A stretch of DNA of 64,000 nucleotides from Paenibacillus daejeonensis DSM 15491 (GTDB taxonomy: Bacteria > Bacillota > Bacilli > Paenibacillales > Paenibacillaceae), in the NCBI RefSeq assembly GCF_000378385.1, contig NZ_KB899667.1:124001-188000 (forward strand). Direction: 5' to 3'. Below, in pieces: positions 17,484 to 26,574 of this stretch (position 1 is its first letter; each line of letters starts with the position of its first letter). The notes beneath the pieces were generated by a model, which saw nothing but the letters and a program-made list of their open reading frames with translations, did no database searches and was not told where the DNA came from. The translations under genes were made by a program, and so were the position numbers.

Positions 17484-18755
17484 ATGGGAAGTATCTACTA
17501 TACAATCACGACCGTTACGGATCTGGGACCGTTCCATACGAAGCTGGTGCTGGCGCTGGGCACAGAGGTGGAGGCGGAAGCAGTAAGCGCAGACGCTTTT
17601 AATGTGTTTGTGGAACGGAGAACAAAGAATGGCGAGGAGCTCTTGTTGCCGAAGAGCTGGGAGGAGAAGCATATCCGGGTTGCTAGCAAAGGCTATGGGG
17701 TAATTAAGGAGGCTTATCCTTCTACGAAAGGCGGCGAGCGGCTGCCGCGTAGTGAATATGTGACGTTGGAGATGAAGCTGCGGCCGTTCGATGTCATCTC
17801 CCCGCTTGCTGCACCAAATGGCCTCAATGAATTCGTTATCTGCAATTACCGCATTACGCAGACCGCGGCTATCGAGTCGGCAGCAGGACCGCTCAGTGGC
17901 CTCGTCTTCGACCATTGTGCCGGGGATACAATGAGCCAGGCAGAGAAATTCCTGCATGGCCGCTCCACGTATAATGAGGAGCCGCTGGGCTACGGCTATT
18001 ATGCGCCTCAACAGGGTGGGGGGCGGCGACCGCTTATCATCTGGCTGCATGGAGCTGGCGAGGGCGGGCAGGACCCAACGGTTGCCTACGCGGGCAATAA
18101 GGTGGTTAATCTGGCGAGCGACGACATCCAGGCGCTATTCGGCGGGGCCTTCGTACTGGCGCCGCAGACACCGACTTTCTGGATGGATGATGGTTCCGGA
18201 CAGTACGGGCGGACGGGAAAGTCGCGATATAGCACAGTGCTTAAGGCGCTCATCGATGAATTTATTGCCCGCAACGATGCGGCGATTGATACCTCCCGCA
18301 TCTACATCGGCGGCTGCTCCAACGGCGGCTTTATGACGATGCGTATGGTGTTGGATCATCCGGAGTTCTTCGCCGCCGCCTATCCGGTATGCGAGGCATT
18401 ATATGATGAAACGATCAGCGACGCGGACGTCGAGTCGATCAAGCATGTGCCGATCTGGTTCACCCATGCCCAGGCTGATAACGTCGTCAAGCCGGAGGAG
18501 ACTGCTGTCCCGACATATGAGAGGCTGCTGCGGGCAGGAGCGGACAACGTTCATTTCTCCTTGTTTGATGAGGTATTGGACCTGCACGGCTTGTTCACGG
18601 AGGAGGGGCCGCCGCCTTATACCTACCATGGCCATTTTTCATGGATCTATATGCTGAATAACGATTGTCGTCTCGATTATGACGGCAAGCCGGTAACCAT
18701 GGATGGCAAGGAAGTATCACTGCTGGAGTGGCTGTCCTGTCAAACTCGCGAATGA
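17484..18755 (+). CDS. Carboxylesterase, prolyl-oligopeptidase/CE1-like
   Basis: A 423-aa protein: residues 1-160 form a beta-rich N-terminal domain and residues 165-423 an alpha/beta hydrolase of the predicted-peptidase/PHB-depolymerase-like type. The oxyanion strand is IIWLHGAGEGGQD, the nucleophile serine lies in GGCSNGGFM, the acid in THAQADNVVKPEE and the histidine in a DLHG or YHGHFSW segment. There is no signal peptide. A cre-like site overlaps its promoter, so it is probably a catabolic esterase acting on acylated plant carbohydrates (inference). Confidence 0.78.
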   Translation: MGSIYYTITTVTDLGPFHTKLVLALGTEVEAEAVSADAFNVFVERRTKNGEELLLPKSWEEKHIRVASKGYGVIKEAYPSTKGGERLPRSEYVTLEMKLRPFDVISPLAAPNGLNEFVICNYRITQTAAIESAAGPLSGLVFDHCAGDTMSQAEKFLHGRSTYNEEPLGYGYYAPQQGGGRRPLIIWLHGAGEGGQDPTVAYAGNKVVNLASDDIQALFGGAFVLAPQTPTFWMDDGSGQYGRTGKSRYSTVLKALIDEFIARNDAAIDTSRIYIGGCSNGGFMTMRMVLDHPEFFAAAYPVCEALYDETISDADVESIKHVPIWFTHAQADNVVKPEETAVPTYERLLRAGADNVHFSLFDEVLDLHGLFTEEGPPPYTYHGHFSWIYMLNNDCRLDYDGKPVTMDGKEVSLLEWLSCQTRE

Positions 18756-18764
18756 AATGGCTGC

Positions 18765-18794
18765 TTGAATAGGTAAGTCGTGGAGAAATGATAT
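18765..18794 (+). promoter_or_regulatory. Possible promoter for the SHOCT-like gene pair
   Basis: TTGAAT at 18765-18770, 18-bp spacer, TGATAT at 18789-18794, just after the esterase stop codon and about 39 nt before the ATG at 18833. Moderate match only. Confidence 0.35.
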
Positions 18795-18832
18795 ATGCAT
18801 TGGGTGTTGGAGTGAGAACGGAGGAGAATACA

Positions 18833-19204
18833 ATGAAGGAAGACATTCGTAGCGTGCTTCAAATGATGCAGGAAGGGCGAATTGGAGTGGATCAGGCGAC
18901 GGAGAGGATTGCGGGGCTGAAGGCACAGCAGGCAACCGGGGCATCGGGTCATTACGGGGACAAAACCTTGCGCATCCAAATTACCTCTCCAACCAGCGAT
19001 AACGTGGTGATCAATGTGCCTGTGAAAGTGGTAAAGGTTCTGCTGGCCTCGGGGCATGGCATTGCGTCCAGTATCCCCCAAATAGCGAGGTACATGGATG
19101 AAATCAAGATTGATCTGCTGATCCATGCGATGGATAACGAGTTTGTTGGACAACTGGTCGATATGCGCTCCGAAGACGAAGCTGTATCTATCGTAATTGA
19201 GTGA
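18833..19204 (+). CDS. SHOCT-like domain protein
   Basis: A 123-aa protein. The N-terminal 35 residues (MKEDIRSVLQMMQEGRIGVDQATERIAGL) are the short amphipathic SHOCT-like/DUF2089-C helix pair seen in YvlB- and LiaX-like envelope-stress proteins. Then comes a beta-strand/helix module (LRIQITS..NVVINVPVKVVKVLL) and a second strand pair. The ATG at 18833 follows GGAGGAG; the in-frame codons upstream are not supported. It overlaps the next gene by four bases. A role in envelope stress sensing is inferred from the family. Confidence 0.7.
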   Translation: MKEDIRSVLQMMQEGRIGVDQATERIAGLKAQQATGASGHYGDKTLRIQITSPTSDNVVINVPVKVVKVLLASGHGIASSIPQIARYMDEIKIDLLIHAMDNEFVGQLVDMRSEDEAVSIVIE

Positions 19205-19554
19205 TGCCTATGATGAAAATTATGGTCAACAACAATAGGCGTACCTATAAGTTCCCTGTGCCTTACACACTCTTGCGTTTGGCCAGCCGCCTGCTGACAT
19301 CCCGTTTCGTCCAACGGAAATTGAGAAAACGGCTCGATCAACTGAACGAGCCTGCAGATTGGCGCGCCATGCCTGGCGAAAATCCTGACACGGCCAGTAA
19401 TCGGTTAAAGCTAGAAGTAGCCTTGGCGATTCTGGAGAATGCCAGCACCAAGCCAGCCCTTCGTGAGGTCATTCAAGAGCTGCAACATTACAAAGGAATG
19501 GCGCTGATCGATGTGCAATCTCAGGACGGCAGGCGATTCAGGATCGAATTATAG
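19201..19554 (+). CDS. Small basic protein partnered with the SHOCT-like gene
   Basis: A 117-aa protein I do not recognise. The start (GTG 19201, or ATG 19204/19210/19213) overlaps the previous stop, indicating translational coupling. The first 55 residues are strongly basic and amphipathic (LLRLASRLLTSRFVQRKLRKRL), suggesting membrane-surface or nucleic-acid contact; the rest is a predicted helix-turn-strand segment. Function unknown, but it should act with its upstream partner. Confidence 0.6.
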   Translation: MMPMMKIMVNNNRRTYKFPVPYTLLRLASRLLTSRFVQRKLRKRLDQLNEPADWRAMPGENPDTASNRLKLEVALAILENASTKPALREVIQELQHYKGMALIDVQSQDGRRFRIEL

Positions 19555-19582
19555 GGAGCGGTCTTGAGCAAGCACAGAGTGA

Positions 19583-20323
19583 CTACGCCCGCTTGGACTG
19601 AAAAGGGAGAACTTCTGCCTGTTCCATGCCGAAGGGTGAGAAATCCTCATTGTACATGGACATGGCATCCGGTTCTGTAGGCTGTACTCTCTCTGGACCG
19701 GCAACGGCCTGGATCCAAGCCCCGTACCAGCGGCCGAGTCCTCTGAGCATGAGTGGCAAGAGCAAGGTCAATACGGCACCTACGCCGCCGGCGATCCAGG
19801 AGCGGTGGGTGGAGGTCAGCTCCCAGTTGGTCACACGGTCCAAGCCCCAGGTGTCGGCAAACAAATTAAATTCGAACCAGCGCATGCTGAGCTCCTGAGC
19901 CAGAGGGGAGAGCAGCACGGACAAGGCTACTGCAGGCAGGACGATAGCTAAAGTAAAAGCGGCGATGCCGATTGGCAGCTGCAGAAACCCGAAGAGGATG
20001 GACCGATACGACCGGCCGTCCTTCAGAACGGACATCAGCCAGGATTTCCACCCTTGTCCCATCGCAGAGGATTCCTCAGCTGCAGGAGCAGCGGGGTATT
20101 CTTTTCCCTCTAGCCAGCCTTCCACGAATCTCGCCTCGCCTACCATCATCTGACGGCTCAGCACGAGTGTCCCGGCCAGCAGCGGCACACCGATGAGAAG
20201 AATCGACAATGGCAGACTGACCGATAGTCCGACAACGATAATAACGAAAGCCCCGATCCCCTTGGGGAGAGCGAGGACGAGCATTTTCCATGCCAATAAA
20301 GCGCTAGGCTTCCTCATATACAT
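19583..20323 (-). CDS. Stand-alone sensor-domain membrane protein
   Basis: About 246 aa with four strongly hydrophobic segments: ALLAWKMLVLALPKG, IIVVGLSVSLPLSILLIG, FLQLPIGIAAFTLAIVLPAV, and GVGAVLTLLLPLML. This resembles the membrane sensor domain (Pfam Sensor type) found in front of some histidine kinases, here without a kinase. The start is uncertain: the frame runs up to 20446, but a TACAAT -10-like box just upstream of ATG 20323 favours the shorter form. It converges on the SHOCT pair. Confidence 0.6.
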   Translation of the reverse strand: MYMRKPSALLAWKMLVLALPKGIGAFVIIVVGLSVSLPLSILLIGVPLLAGTLVLSRQMMVGEARFVEGWLEGKEYPAAPAAEESSAMGQGWKSWLMSVLKDGRSYRSILFGFLQLPIGIAAFTLAIVLPAVALSVLLSPLAQELSMRWFEFNLFADTWGLDRVTNWELTSTHRSWIAGGVGAVLTLLLPLMLRGLGRWYGAWIQAVAGPERVQPTEPDAMSMYNEDFSPFGMEQAEVLPFQSKRA

Positions 20324-20411
20324 ACCACGCTTTCTGTTGTTGTTGCTCTTATTGTACCCCTTGTCCACTGGACGGATCATCCGACCGCCGGATGAATTGG
20401 AACCCGACCCG

Positions 20412-20432
20412 GGTCCAGGTTGATCCTGGACC
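20412..20432. repeat. Perfect 8-bp inverted repeat
   Basis: GGTCCAGG and CCTGGACC around a 5-bp TTGAT loop, between divergent genes. There is no T-run, so an operator or transcript hairpin is more likely than a terminator. Confidence 0.5.
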
Positions 20433-20514
20433 TGCCAACCTAGCAATCGAGAAGTAATCGGTGCATTGTCATATGGTATGATGGGAAAAATGGAAAAAAG
20501 GAGTTGTTCGATTC

Positions 20515-20943
20515 ATGACCATTCAACTTACCCCTTATGTGACGCTGGAAGGCAAGACTAGGGACGCCATCGCATTTTACGAACAAGCGCTAGGTGCCGA
20601 ACTACTCTCGATTGTCACTTATGGAGAGATGCCGGACATTCCTGATTCGTTCACGGATGATTTAAAAAGCCTCGTGGCGCATGCCAAGCTGCGGGTCGGT
20701 GGATCCGAGCTCATGCTGTCGGACGCGCCAAGCGGCTCCAACATCCCACAGGGTAAACAGGTAACCATTTGCATCACGTCGGAGGATGCCGGAGAATCCA
20801 GGCGGATCTTCGAAGCCCTGGAGCAGGGCGGCAAAGTCAATATGCCGTTCAACGAAACGTCGTTCAGCCCAGGCTTTGGGGATGTAACGGACAAATTCGG
20901 TGTGACATTCCAGGTTAGTACGGAAGTGAAGGTTAAAGCGTAA
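20515..20943 (+). CDS. VOC-family (glyoxalase/PhnB-like) protein
   Basis: A 142-aa vicinal-oxygen-chelate fold protein of the PhnB-like group: LTPYVTLEGKTRDAIAFYEQALGAE at the N-terminus, then HAKLRVGGSELMLSDA, and NETSFSPGFGDVTDKFGVTFQV at the C-terminus. These often function as metal-dependent enzymes or binding proteins but the substrate is not known for this group. Preceded by AAAAAAGGAG and followed by a strong terminator, so it is a single-gene unit. Confidence 0.85.
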   Translation: MTIQLTPYVTLEGKTRDAIAFYEQALGAELLSIVTYGEMPDIPDSFTDDLKSLVAHAKLRVGGSELMLSDAPSGSNIPQGKQVTICITSEDAGESRRIFEALEQGGKVNMPFNETSFSPGFGDVTDKFGVTFQVSTEVKVKA

Positions 20944-21002
20944 CATTAGTTTAGGCAATGAATAATGTGAAGGGGCCATCTCGCCAGAGGTGGTTCATGC
21001 AT

Positions 21003-21050
21003 AAAAGCCGAGTGCTGTCAGAAGATGCTTCTGATGGCATTCGGCTTTTT
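21003..21050 (+). terminator. Terminator after the VOC gene
   Basis: AAAAGCCGA.TGC pairs with GCA.TCGGCTTTT and an inner TCAGAAG/CTTCTGA stem, ending in a T run. Confidence 0.85.
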
Positions 21051-21111
21051 GGATTTTATTTCAATGTAATATAATAAAAACAACACACAGCGTAAGAGGG
21101 AAGGAATTCTA

Positions 21112-21878
21112 ATGCCAAGAAAGCGATATATACGTGTAGAACCTGCTTTGCCTGAGGCAGAGAAGTTAGCGATTCTCCGGGCTGCAGATGAAATTATCGG
21201 GCAAGGCGGGCGGACGCTTTTGTCCAAAATTCTGAAGGGGTCCAAAGAGAAAAAGCTGCTGGAGCTGGAGCTAAATCTTAATCCCTCCTATGGCTACTTC
21301 AGTCAGCTCAAGATGGAGCAGATCCTGGAGAAAGTGGACGCCATGTTCGAAGAGTGGTATCTCAAAACGGAATGTCCGGCAAGCTGCCCATGATTGTATT
21401 CACCCCTCTGGGGTGGGTGGTCGAGAGGGACCAGCGGGCGTCGGAGTTTGTCCGCCAGTTTGACGCTTTGATTGCTAGCCATATTGTTCCCCTCGACTTT
21501 AACGACCTCAAGGATCGAAACCGTGGGATGATATTTCTGACGCTGTACAAACTCCTGTGCTCCCGGAACGAAAAGTACATTCCACTACTAAGAATTTGGA
21601 AAAAAACCGAGTTTAAGAAGGTGCAAGCCGCCATCCAGCAAGTCATTAGCGACTTGACGAACAGCAACCAGATGACGGATGCCGAGTGGCAGGTCCTTGT
21701 AAAAGACCGTGCACGTACACTGATTGTTTCCTCGAAGGAGCCGATATTTCTGGTGTGCAAAACCAAGAGATGTGATAGAACCTTCATTATGCGCGATACC
21801 AACCCGGCGTACTATGCCAGTGGTCGCTTAATCCTCCCGGATGCGTGCCCGAATCACGAGATCTTCGACGATGAATAG
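21112..21878 (+). pseudogene. RQC-minor-1-like DNA-binding protein gene, frameshifted
   Basis: Two adjoining frames make one protein. Frame 1 (21112-21393) gives MPRKRYIRVEPALPEAEK through QILEKVDAMFEEWYLKTE, then drifts into CPASCP and stops. A second frame takes over at about 21372 with SGKLPMIVFTPLGWVVERD and runs to 21878. Together they make a protein of about 255 aa of the RQC-minor-1 group, winged-helix proteins related to the RecQ C-terminal domain. One missing base in the window 21363-21376 would restore the frame. The C-terminal half ends with a Cys/His segment (CKTKRCDRTF..CPNHE). It is a recent pseudogene or a sequence error. Confidence 0.7.
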
Positions 21879-21890
21879 TAAATTCCCCTC

Positions 21891-23444
21891 TTACCAAGGA
21901 ATCGAAAATCGGTAACGCCGGTGCTTGCCGTGAAACATACCCGTAATGAGAAGGGCAAGAACATAGACCAGCAAGGCGCAGATGATGGAGACGGCGACAC
22001 TCCAGGCGGATGGAAGACTATGGCTGGTAACAAGGTAGTCGTAGGCCCAGTTTCCGCCAATCGCCATCAGCATCGTACAGATGCCGACCTTGATGAGCGG
22101 ACGGACACTCCAGTAGAATCCGATCGAGCTGGAGATGGACAAGAAGTTCAGTGCCGTCTGCATGGCAATGCCGACCCCAATTCCGTACGCGACCCCGGTG
22201 ATGCCGAATTGGCTGCCCAGTACGAAGATTGAAATGCCCTTAAATATGGTGGCGATCACGTAGTTCCACAGCATGGCATTGGCCTGGCCAAGCCCCAGCA
22301 TAATGGCATGCAGCGGTGCGTCGAAATAATGGAGAAAAAAGATCGGCGCCAGAATGGCCAGCAGCACGCCGGCTTCCGGCGCGTTGTAGATCAGCGTCGT
22401 GAGCGGGGTGGCCCACTCGAACAAAATAATCGTCGCTGGAGCGCCAATGAGTAGCCCCAGCTTAACTGCCTGACTCATCCGCTGATGGATGAGCAGGCTA
22501 TTTCGGTTGGCCGCGGCTTCGCCAATCGCAGGGATCAGTGCGGTGGACAGGGACTGCGTAATAAAGCTCGGCATGAACAGGAGCGGAAATACATAGCCCG
22601 CCAACAAACCAAACTGCTTGGTCGCGAGCTCCGTCCCGATTCCGGCCAGCGCCAGACTGGTCGTAATCAAGAGCGGTTGGAAGGCGCTGTATAGCGAGTG
22701 AACCACACCATGCCCGGTTGTTGGCAGTCCAATGTGCAGCAGCTCGCCCAGGGTGCGTCTGCCATGCCGCAGATGACTGGCCCACGTCTCGCCCGGAAGC
22801 TTCACTTCGCCGTGCATCTTGTAGCTGATGAGCAGGAAGGAGAGACTAATCGCTTCGCTGACCACAGAGGCGGCCATGGCACCGGCAGCCGCATAAGCAA
22901 TGCCATACGGCAGCAGGAAATGGACCAGCGCCAGCACGATGGCGATTTGCACGGTGTGCTCTAGCACATCGGATGCTGCGATGGTCTTCATCCGCTGCAT
23001 TCCACGGAAATAACCTTTTAGCACGGCAGATACGGCAATGATGGGCGCGATCGGCGTAATTGCCAGCATGGCATAGTACGCGCGTTGGTCGCTCAGCAGG
23101 ATGGAGGCGATCCACTCCGAGCCGAGCAGCGACAAGGTGGTGAGTGTAACACTCAGTAAGCCTGTGACCGCAAGCGAAACGTGCAGGATGCGCCGAACCT
23201 TCTCCCGTTCACCGCGGGCGTTGGCCTCTGCTACGAGCTTGGAAATGGCAACCGGCAATCCCAGCTCAGTAATCGTAATGACAAGCGGAACAAGTGGATG
23301 GGCCATCATCAGGATTCCGATGCCCTCGGCACCCAAGACGCGTGCGATATACATACCGCTGATAAAGCCAAGAATACGGTTGATGAAGGCCGCGGCAGAC
23401 AAGACCAGCGTCCCTCGCATAAACGATTGCCCGGGTTGTGACAT
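21891..23444 (-). CDS. SpoVB/MurJ-like polysaccharide flippase
   Basis: A 517-aa protein of the MVF/MATE-like oligosaccharide flippase family, with about 14 hydrophobic segments. The N-terminus (FMRGTLVLSAAAFINRILGFISGMYIARVLGAEGIG) is typical of SpoVB-type proteins that flip lipid-linked peptidoglycan or polysaccharide precursors. RBS AGGAGGG lies 9 nt before the ATG. It is divergent from the persulfide operon and does not seem related to it. Which lipid-linked substrate it handles (cortex precursor or other) cannot be told. Confidence 0.85.
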   Translation of the reverse strand: MSQPGQSFMRGTLVLSAAAFINRILGFISGMYIARVLGAEGIGILMMAHPLVPLVITITELGLPVAISKLVAEANARGEREKVRRILHVSLAVTGLLSVTLTTLSLLGSEWIASILLSDQRAYYAMLAITPIAPIIAVSAVLKGYFRGMQRMKTIAASDVLEHTVQIAIVLALVHFLLPYGIAYAAAGAMAASVVSEAISLSFLLISYKMHGEVKLPGETWASHLRHGRRTLGELLHIGLPTTGHGVVHSLYSAFQPLLITTSLALAGIGTELATKQFGLLAGYVFPLLFMPSFITQSLSTALIPAIGEAAANRNSLLIHQRMSQAVKLGLLIGAPATIILFEWATPLTTLIYNAPEAGVLLAILAPIFFLHYFDAPLHAIMLGLGQANAMLWNYVIATIFKGISIFVLGSQFGITGVAYGIGVGIAMQTALNFLSISSSIGFYWSVRPLIKVGICTMLMAIGGNWAYDYLVTSHSLPSAWSVAVSIICALLVYVLALLITGMFHGKHRRYRFSIPW

Positions 23445-23599
23445 GTGCGGTTGCCCTCCTGTAGTACGGAATACTTAAGTGTATTCAAGAATAGGAAAAC
23501 CATGCGAACAAGCTTGCAGGGAGGAGGAGGCGGGGGGATTGGGAGAGGAAAGAAAGCTAGGAGGTTGACAGAATTTATTGGAGGCGTTACTATATCAAC

Positions 23600-23648
23600 A
23601 TACCCCACGGGGTATTTATTTTTACCATAAATATACCCTATAGGGTAT
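23600..23648 (+). promoter_or_regulatory. Two CstR-type operators
   Basis: ATACCCCACGGGGTAT (23600-23615, 7-bp perfect arms) and ATACCCTATAGGGTAT (23633-23648, fully self-complementary), 33 bp apart centre to centre, directly before the rhodanese-MBL gene. The CsoR/CstR class binds such ATACCC-N4-GGGTAT sites and releases them on metal or persulfide sensing. Confidence 0.8.
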
Positions 23649-23676
23649 AGGGTGAACGGACAGGAGGAAAACATAC

Positions 23677-24822
23677 ATGACATCACGAACGATGCAGCCT
23701 ATGACAGCTCAACAATTGACGAAGAAGATTCTCGCAAGCGAAGAGCTCTTCATTCTGGATGTGCGCAACGAAGAAGATTACGGTAACTGGAAGATCGAAG
23801 GCGGCAAGACGGAGATCGTGAACATCCCTTACTTTGATCTGCTGGAAGGGGTGGATGAGGCGCTGGATCGTATCCCGAATGACAAGGACGTGCTCGTTGT
23901 CTGCGCCAAGGAAGGTTCATCGATCTTCGTTGCAGAGCAGCTTGTTGAAGCAGGCAGAAGCCGCATCCACTATCTGCAAGGCGGTATGCGAGCCTGGAGC
24001 GAGCATCTGGAGCCTGTCAAGATCGGCGATCTGCGGGGTGGCGGCGAGCTGTACCAGTTCGTTCGCATCGGCAAGGGCTGCCTGTCTTACATGGTGCTCT
24101 CAAGCGGGGAGGCGGCGATGATCGACACCTTGCGCATGACTGACGTGTTCGAGCAGTTCGCCCGCGAGAAGGGCGCGAAGATCGTGCACACGCTGGACAC
24201 GCATTTGCACGCTGATCATATCTCCGGGGGGCGGACGCTGGCGGTGCAGAACGGTGCCACGTATTGGTTGCCCGCCAAGGATGCTGAAGAAGTGACGTTT
24301 GACTATGCGCCTCTCGAAGAAGGCCAGGAGATGAGGGTCGGAAACTCGTGCATCCGCATCCAGCCGGTTTACTCGCCAGGGCACACGATTGGCAGTACGT
24401 CCCTTATTGTTGATGATCAGTATTTGCTTAGCGGGGATATCTTATTCGTCGCGTCCATCGGACGACCGGACTTGGCCGGGAAGGCGGAGGATTGGGTGAC
24501 AGATCTTCGAACGACACTGTATGAGACGTACCGTAGCTTGTCGGAGAATCTGATCGTCTTGCCCGCCCACTTCGGCCAGACGGGGGAGCTGGATGAGGAC
24601 GGCCGGGTTGCGGCTCGTTTGGGCGACTTGTACGCCAGCAATCCGGGTTTGAGGATAGGGAGCGAGACGGAGTTCCGGGCTGAGGTGACGGGGAATTTAC
24701 CGCCGCAGCCGAACGCCTATCAGGAGATCCGTCACACAAATATGGGGCTCTTGATGCCGGATTGTGAAGAGCAGCGAGAGATGGAGCTGGGGCCGAATCG
24801 CTGTGCGGTGCATGACAAGTAA
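23677..24822 (+). CDS. Rhodanese-MBL fusion persulfide dioxygenase (CstB-like)
   Basis: A 381-aa fusion. Residues 8-112 are a rhodanese domain with the active cysteine C76 in VVCAKEG; residues 120-360 are a metallo-beta-lactamase-fold dioxygenase with H176-x-H178-x-D180-H181, [17 protein letters not shown] and PAHFGQTGE as iron ligands. It should oxidise glutathione- or other low-molecular-weight persulfides and shuttle the sulfur, as CstB and ETHE1-type enzymes do; the domain order here is rhodanese first, unlike staphylococcal CstB. AGGAGG precedes the ATG. Two operators upstream make it CstR-controlled. Confidence 0.9.
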   Translation: MTSRTMQPMTAQQLTKKILASEELFILDVRNEEDYGNWKIEGGKTEIVNIPYFDLLEGVDEALDRIPNDKDVLVVCAKEGSSIFVAEQLVEAGRSRIHYLQGGMRAWSEHLEPVKIGDLRGGGELYQFVRIGKGCLSYMVLSSGEAAMIDTLRMTDVFEQFAREKGAKIVHTLDTHLHADHISGGRTLAVQNGATYWLPAKDAEEVTFDYAPLEEGQEMRVGNSCIRIQPVYSPGHTIGSTSLIVDDQYLLSGDILFVASIGRPDLAGKAEDWVTDLRTTLYETYRSLSENLIVLPAHFGQTGELDEDGRVAARLGDLYASNPGLRIGSETEFRAEVTGNLPPQPNAYQEIRHTNMGLLMPDCEEQREMELGPNRCAVHDK

Positions 24823-24859
24823 AGATTATCATCATTACGTGCTTTTTTTGCACAAATTA

Positions 24860-24875
24860 ATACCCCTATGGGTAT
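24860..24875 (+). promoter_or_regulatory. CstR-type operator before the TSUP gene
   Basis: ATACCCCTATGGGTAT with 6-bp perfect arms, 18 bp before the ATG at 24893. Confidence 0.78.
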
Positions 24876-24892
24876 AAGGCGGTGGAGTCAGT

Positions 24893-25678
24893 ATGGATTT
24901 AGATATGATGTGGATTCTTCTCTTGTTCACCATAGGCTTCATTGGCTCGTTCCTCTCTGGCATGGTCGGAATCGGCGGATCGATCATCAAATATCCGATG
25001 CTCCTGTACATCCCGCCTGCTCTGGGGTTCGTTGCCTTTAGGGCGCAGGAGGTGGCAGCGGTTAGCGCCATTCAGGTCTTCTTCGCGACATTGGCCGGGA
25101 TGCTGGCCTACCGCAAAGGCAGCCTGATTAACCTGAAGCTAGTCGTGACGATGGGCATTCCAATCGTAATTGGTGGATTTCTCGGAGGGTACGGCTCGAG
25201 ATGGCTGCCCGACAACGCAATTAATATAACCTACGCCCTCATGGCGTTAGCCGCAGCAGTCATGATGTTCCTGCCCAAGCGGGGGAGCGATGACAGCGAT
25301 TATGCCGGGCTAACCTTTAACCGGACATTGGCGGCCGCTACTGCTGCCGCAGTCGGTCTCTTGTCTGGCATCGTGGGCGCTGCCGGAGCCTTTATCACCG
25401 TGCCGATTATGCTGGTGCTGCTCCGAATCCCGACAAGGGTAGCCATTGCATCTTCGCTGGCGATTACGTTCATCGCCTCCATCGGCACGACGGCCGGCAA
25501 GATCATGGGCGGTCACATGCTATGGCTCCCTGCCGCAGTTATGGTGATTGCCAGTATCCTCGCCGCCCCGCTCGGCGCGATGGCGGGCAAACGAATGAAT
25601 GTAAAGGTGCTGCAGTGGCTGTTAGCCGCACTGATTACAGCAACAGTAATCAAGATTTGGATGGATATTCTGGCTTAA
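24893..25678 (+). CDS. TSUP/TauE-type sulfite or thiosulfate exporter
   Basis: A 261-aa membrane protein with the paired Gly-rich family repeats GFIGSFLSGMVGIGGSIIKYP and GLLSGIVGAAGAFITVP split by a charged loop. In persulfide-detoxification loci the TauE-like member exports sulfite or thiosulfate made by the dioxygenase. It has its own operator and an RBS (GGTGGAG), so it can respond independently to CstR. It continues into the TusA-rhodanese gene after 22 bp. Confidence 0.88.
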   Translation: MDLDMMWILLLFTIGFIGSFLSGMVGIGGSIIKYPMLLYIPPALGFVAFRAQEVAAVSAIQVFFATLAGMLAYRKGSLINLKLVVTMGIPIVIGGFLGGYGSRWLPDNAINITYALMALAAAVMMFLPKRGSDDSDYAGLTFNRTLAAATAAAVGLLSGIVGAAGAFITVPIMLVLLRIPTRVAIASSLAITFIASIGTTAGKIMGGHMLWLPAAVMVIASILAAPLGAMAGKRMNVKVLQWLLAALITATVIKIWMDILA

Positions 25679-25700
25679 GACCAGGGAAGGAGTGCTTCAG

Positions 25701-26282
25701 ATGACAGCAGACATTCAAACGAATCGGATTGTGGATTGTGAGGGCCTGGCTTGCCCGATGCCAATCGTGAAGACGAAGAAAGCGATGGAGGAGATGACAG
25801 GCGGTGAGGTGCTGGAGGTGCGGGCTACGGACAAGGGATCGGTGGTTGATTTGCAGAGCTGGGCGGGCCGGACAGGACACCACTATCTTGGCTTGAAGGA
25901 AGAGGCAGGCATCCTCCGTCATTTCCTGCGCAAAGCCTCGGATCCGGAGAAGGGATCCGGGACACGGCAGCATCCGGCAGTCATTAGCAATGATGAGCTG
26001 AATCAAAAGCTGCAGGCGGGCGAAGTGTTTCGTCTGCTGGATGTCAGGGAACCGGCGGAGTACAATTTCCAGCGGATTCCCGGCGCAATCTCGGTGCCGC
26101 TCGGCACCCTTGAGGAGCAGGTAGATACCCTGCCGAAGGAGGAAACATATTTGGTTGTGTGCCGGACGGGGAGCCGAAGCGACCTCGCCTGTCAACTACT
26201 GGCCGAGCGGGGCTATACGAAGGTCATCAACGTCGTGCCGGGGATGTCGGCCTGGGAAGGTCCCGTGGAGTGGGACGAATAA
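25701..26282 (+). CDS. TusA-rhodanese fusion sulfurtransferase (CstA-like)
   Basis: A 193-aa fusion: residues 9-80 are a TusA domain with the sulfur-carrier C18 in LACPMPIV, residues 95-190 a rhodanese domain with C154 in VVCRTGSRS. It can accept and pass on persulfide sulfur between the two cysteines, a CstA-like role. ATG 25701 follows AAGGAG by 8 nt and is preferred to the TTG upstream. It is a component of the CstR-controlled gene cluster. Confidence 0.88.
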   Translation: MTADIQTNRIVDCEGLACPMPIVKTKKAMEEMTGGEVLEVRATDKGSVVDLQSWAGRTGHHYLGLKEEAGILRHFLRKASDPEKGSGTRQHPAVISNDELNQKLQAGEVFRLLDVREPAEYNFQRIPGAISVPLGTLEEQVDTLPKEETYLVVCRTGSRSDLACQLLAERGYTKVINVVPGMSAWEGPVEWDE

Positions 26283-26349
26283 TCAGGCTGTATATTGCAT
26301 GACGTGACGCGCGAACCACAATTACACATTTTAAAGGAGGCCAATCACG

Positions 26350-26574
26350 ATGGCAGATATCATTGTAGATGCAAAAGGACTGGCATGTCCCATGCCGATT
26401 GTGAAGGCGAAAAAAGGAATTGATGCATTGCAGAGCGGGCAGACAATGGAGCTGCACACGACGGATAAAGGGTCTATGAGCGATTTCAAAGCCTGGGTTA
26501 ATCAGTCCAAGCATGAGCTCATAGCAGCCAGAGAAGAGAACGGGATCTTTACATTTCTAGTGAAGAAGGGATGA
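26350..26574 (+). CDS. TusA-family sulfur carrier
   Basis: A 74-aa protein of the TusA fold with the invariant LACPMPIV motif (C13), nearly identical in opening to the TusA domain of the preceding fusion. It would carry sulfane sulfur between the rhodanese, DsrE and other acceptors. AAAGGAGG lies 8 nt before the ATG. Its stop overlaps the DsrE gene (ATGA). Confidence 0.9.
   Translation: MADIIVDAKGLACPMPIVKAKKGIDALQSGQTMELHTTDKGSMSDFKAWVNQSKHELIAAREENGIFTFLVKKG

Noticed and set aside
21112-21878. Programmed -1 frameshift in the RQC-minor gene.
   Set aside because: There is no convincing slippery heptamer or downstream structure, and homologues as I know them are in one frame; a plain one-base loss is simpler.
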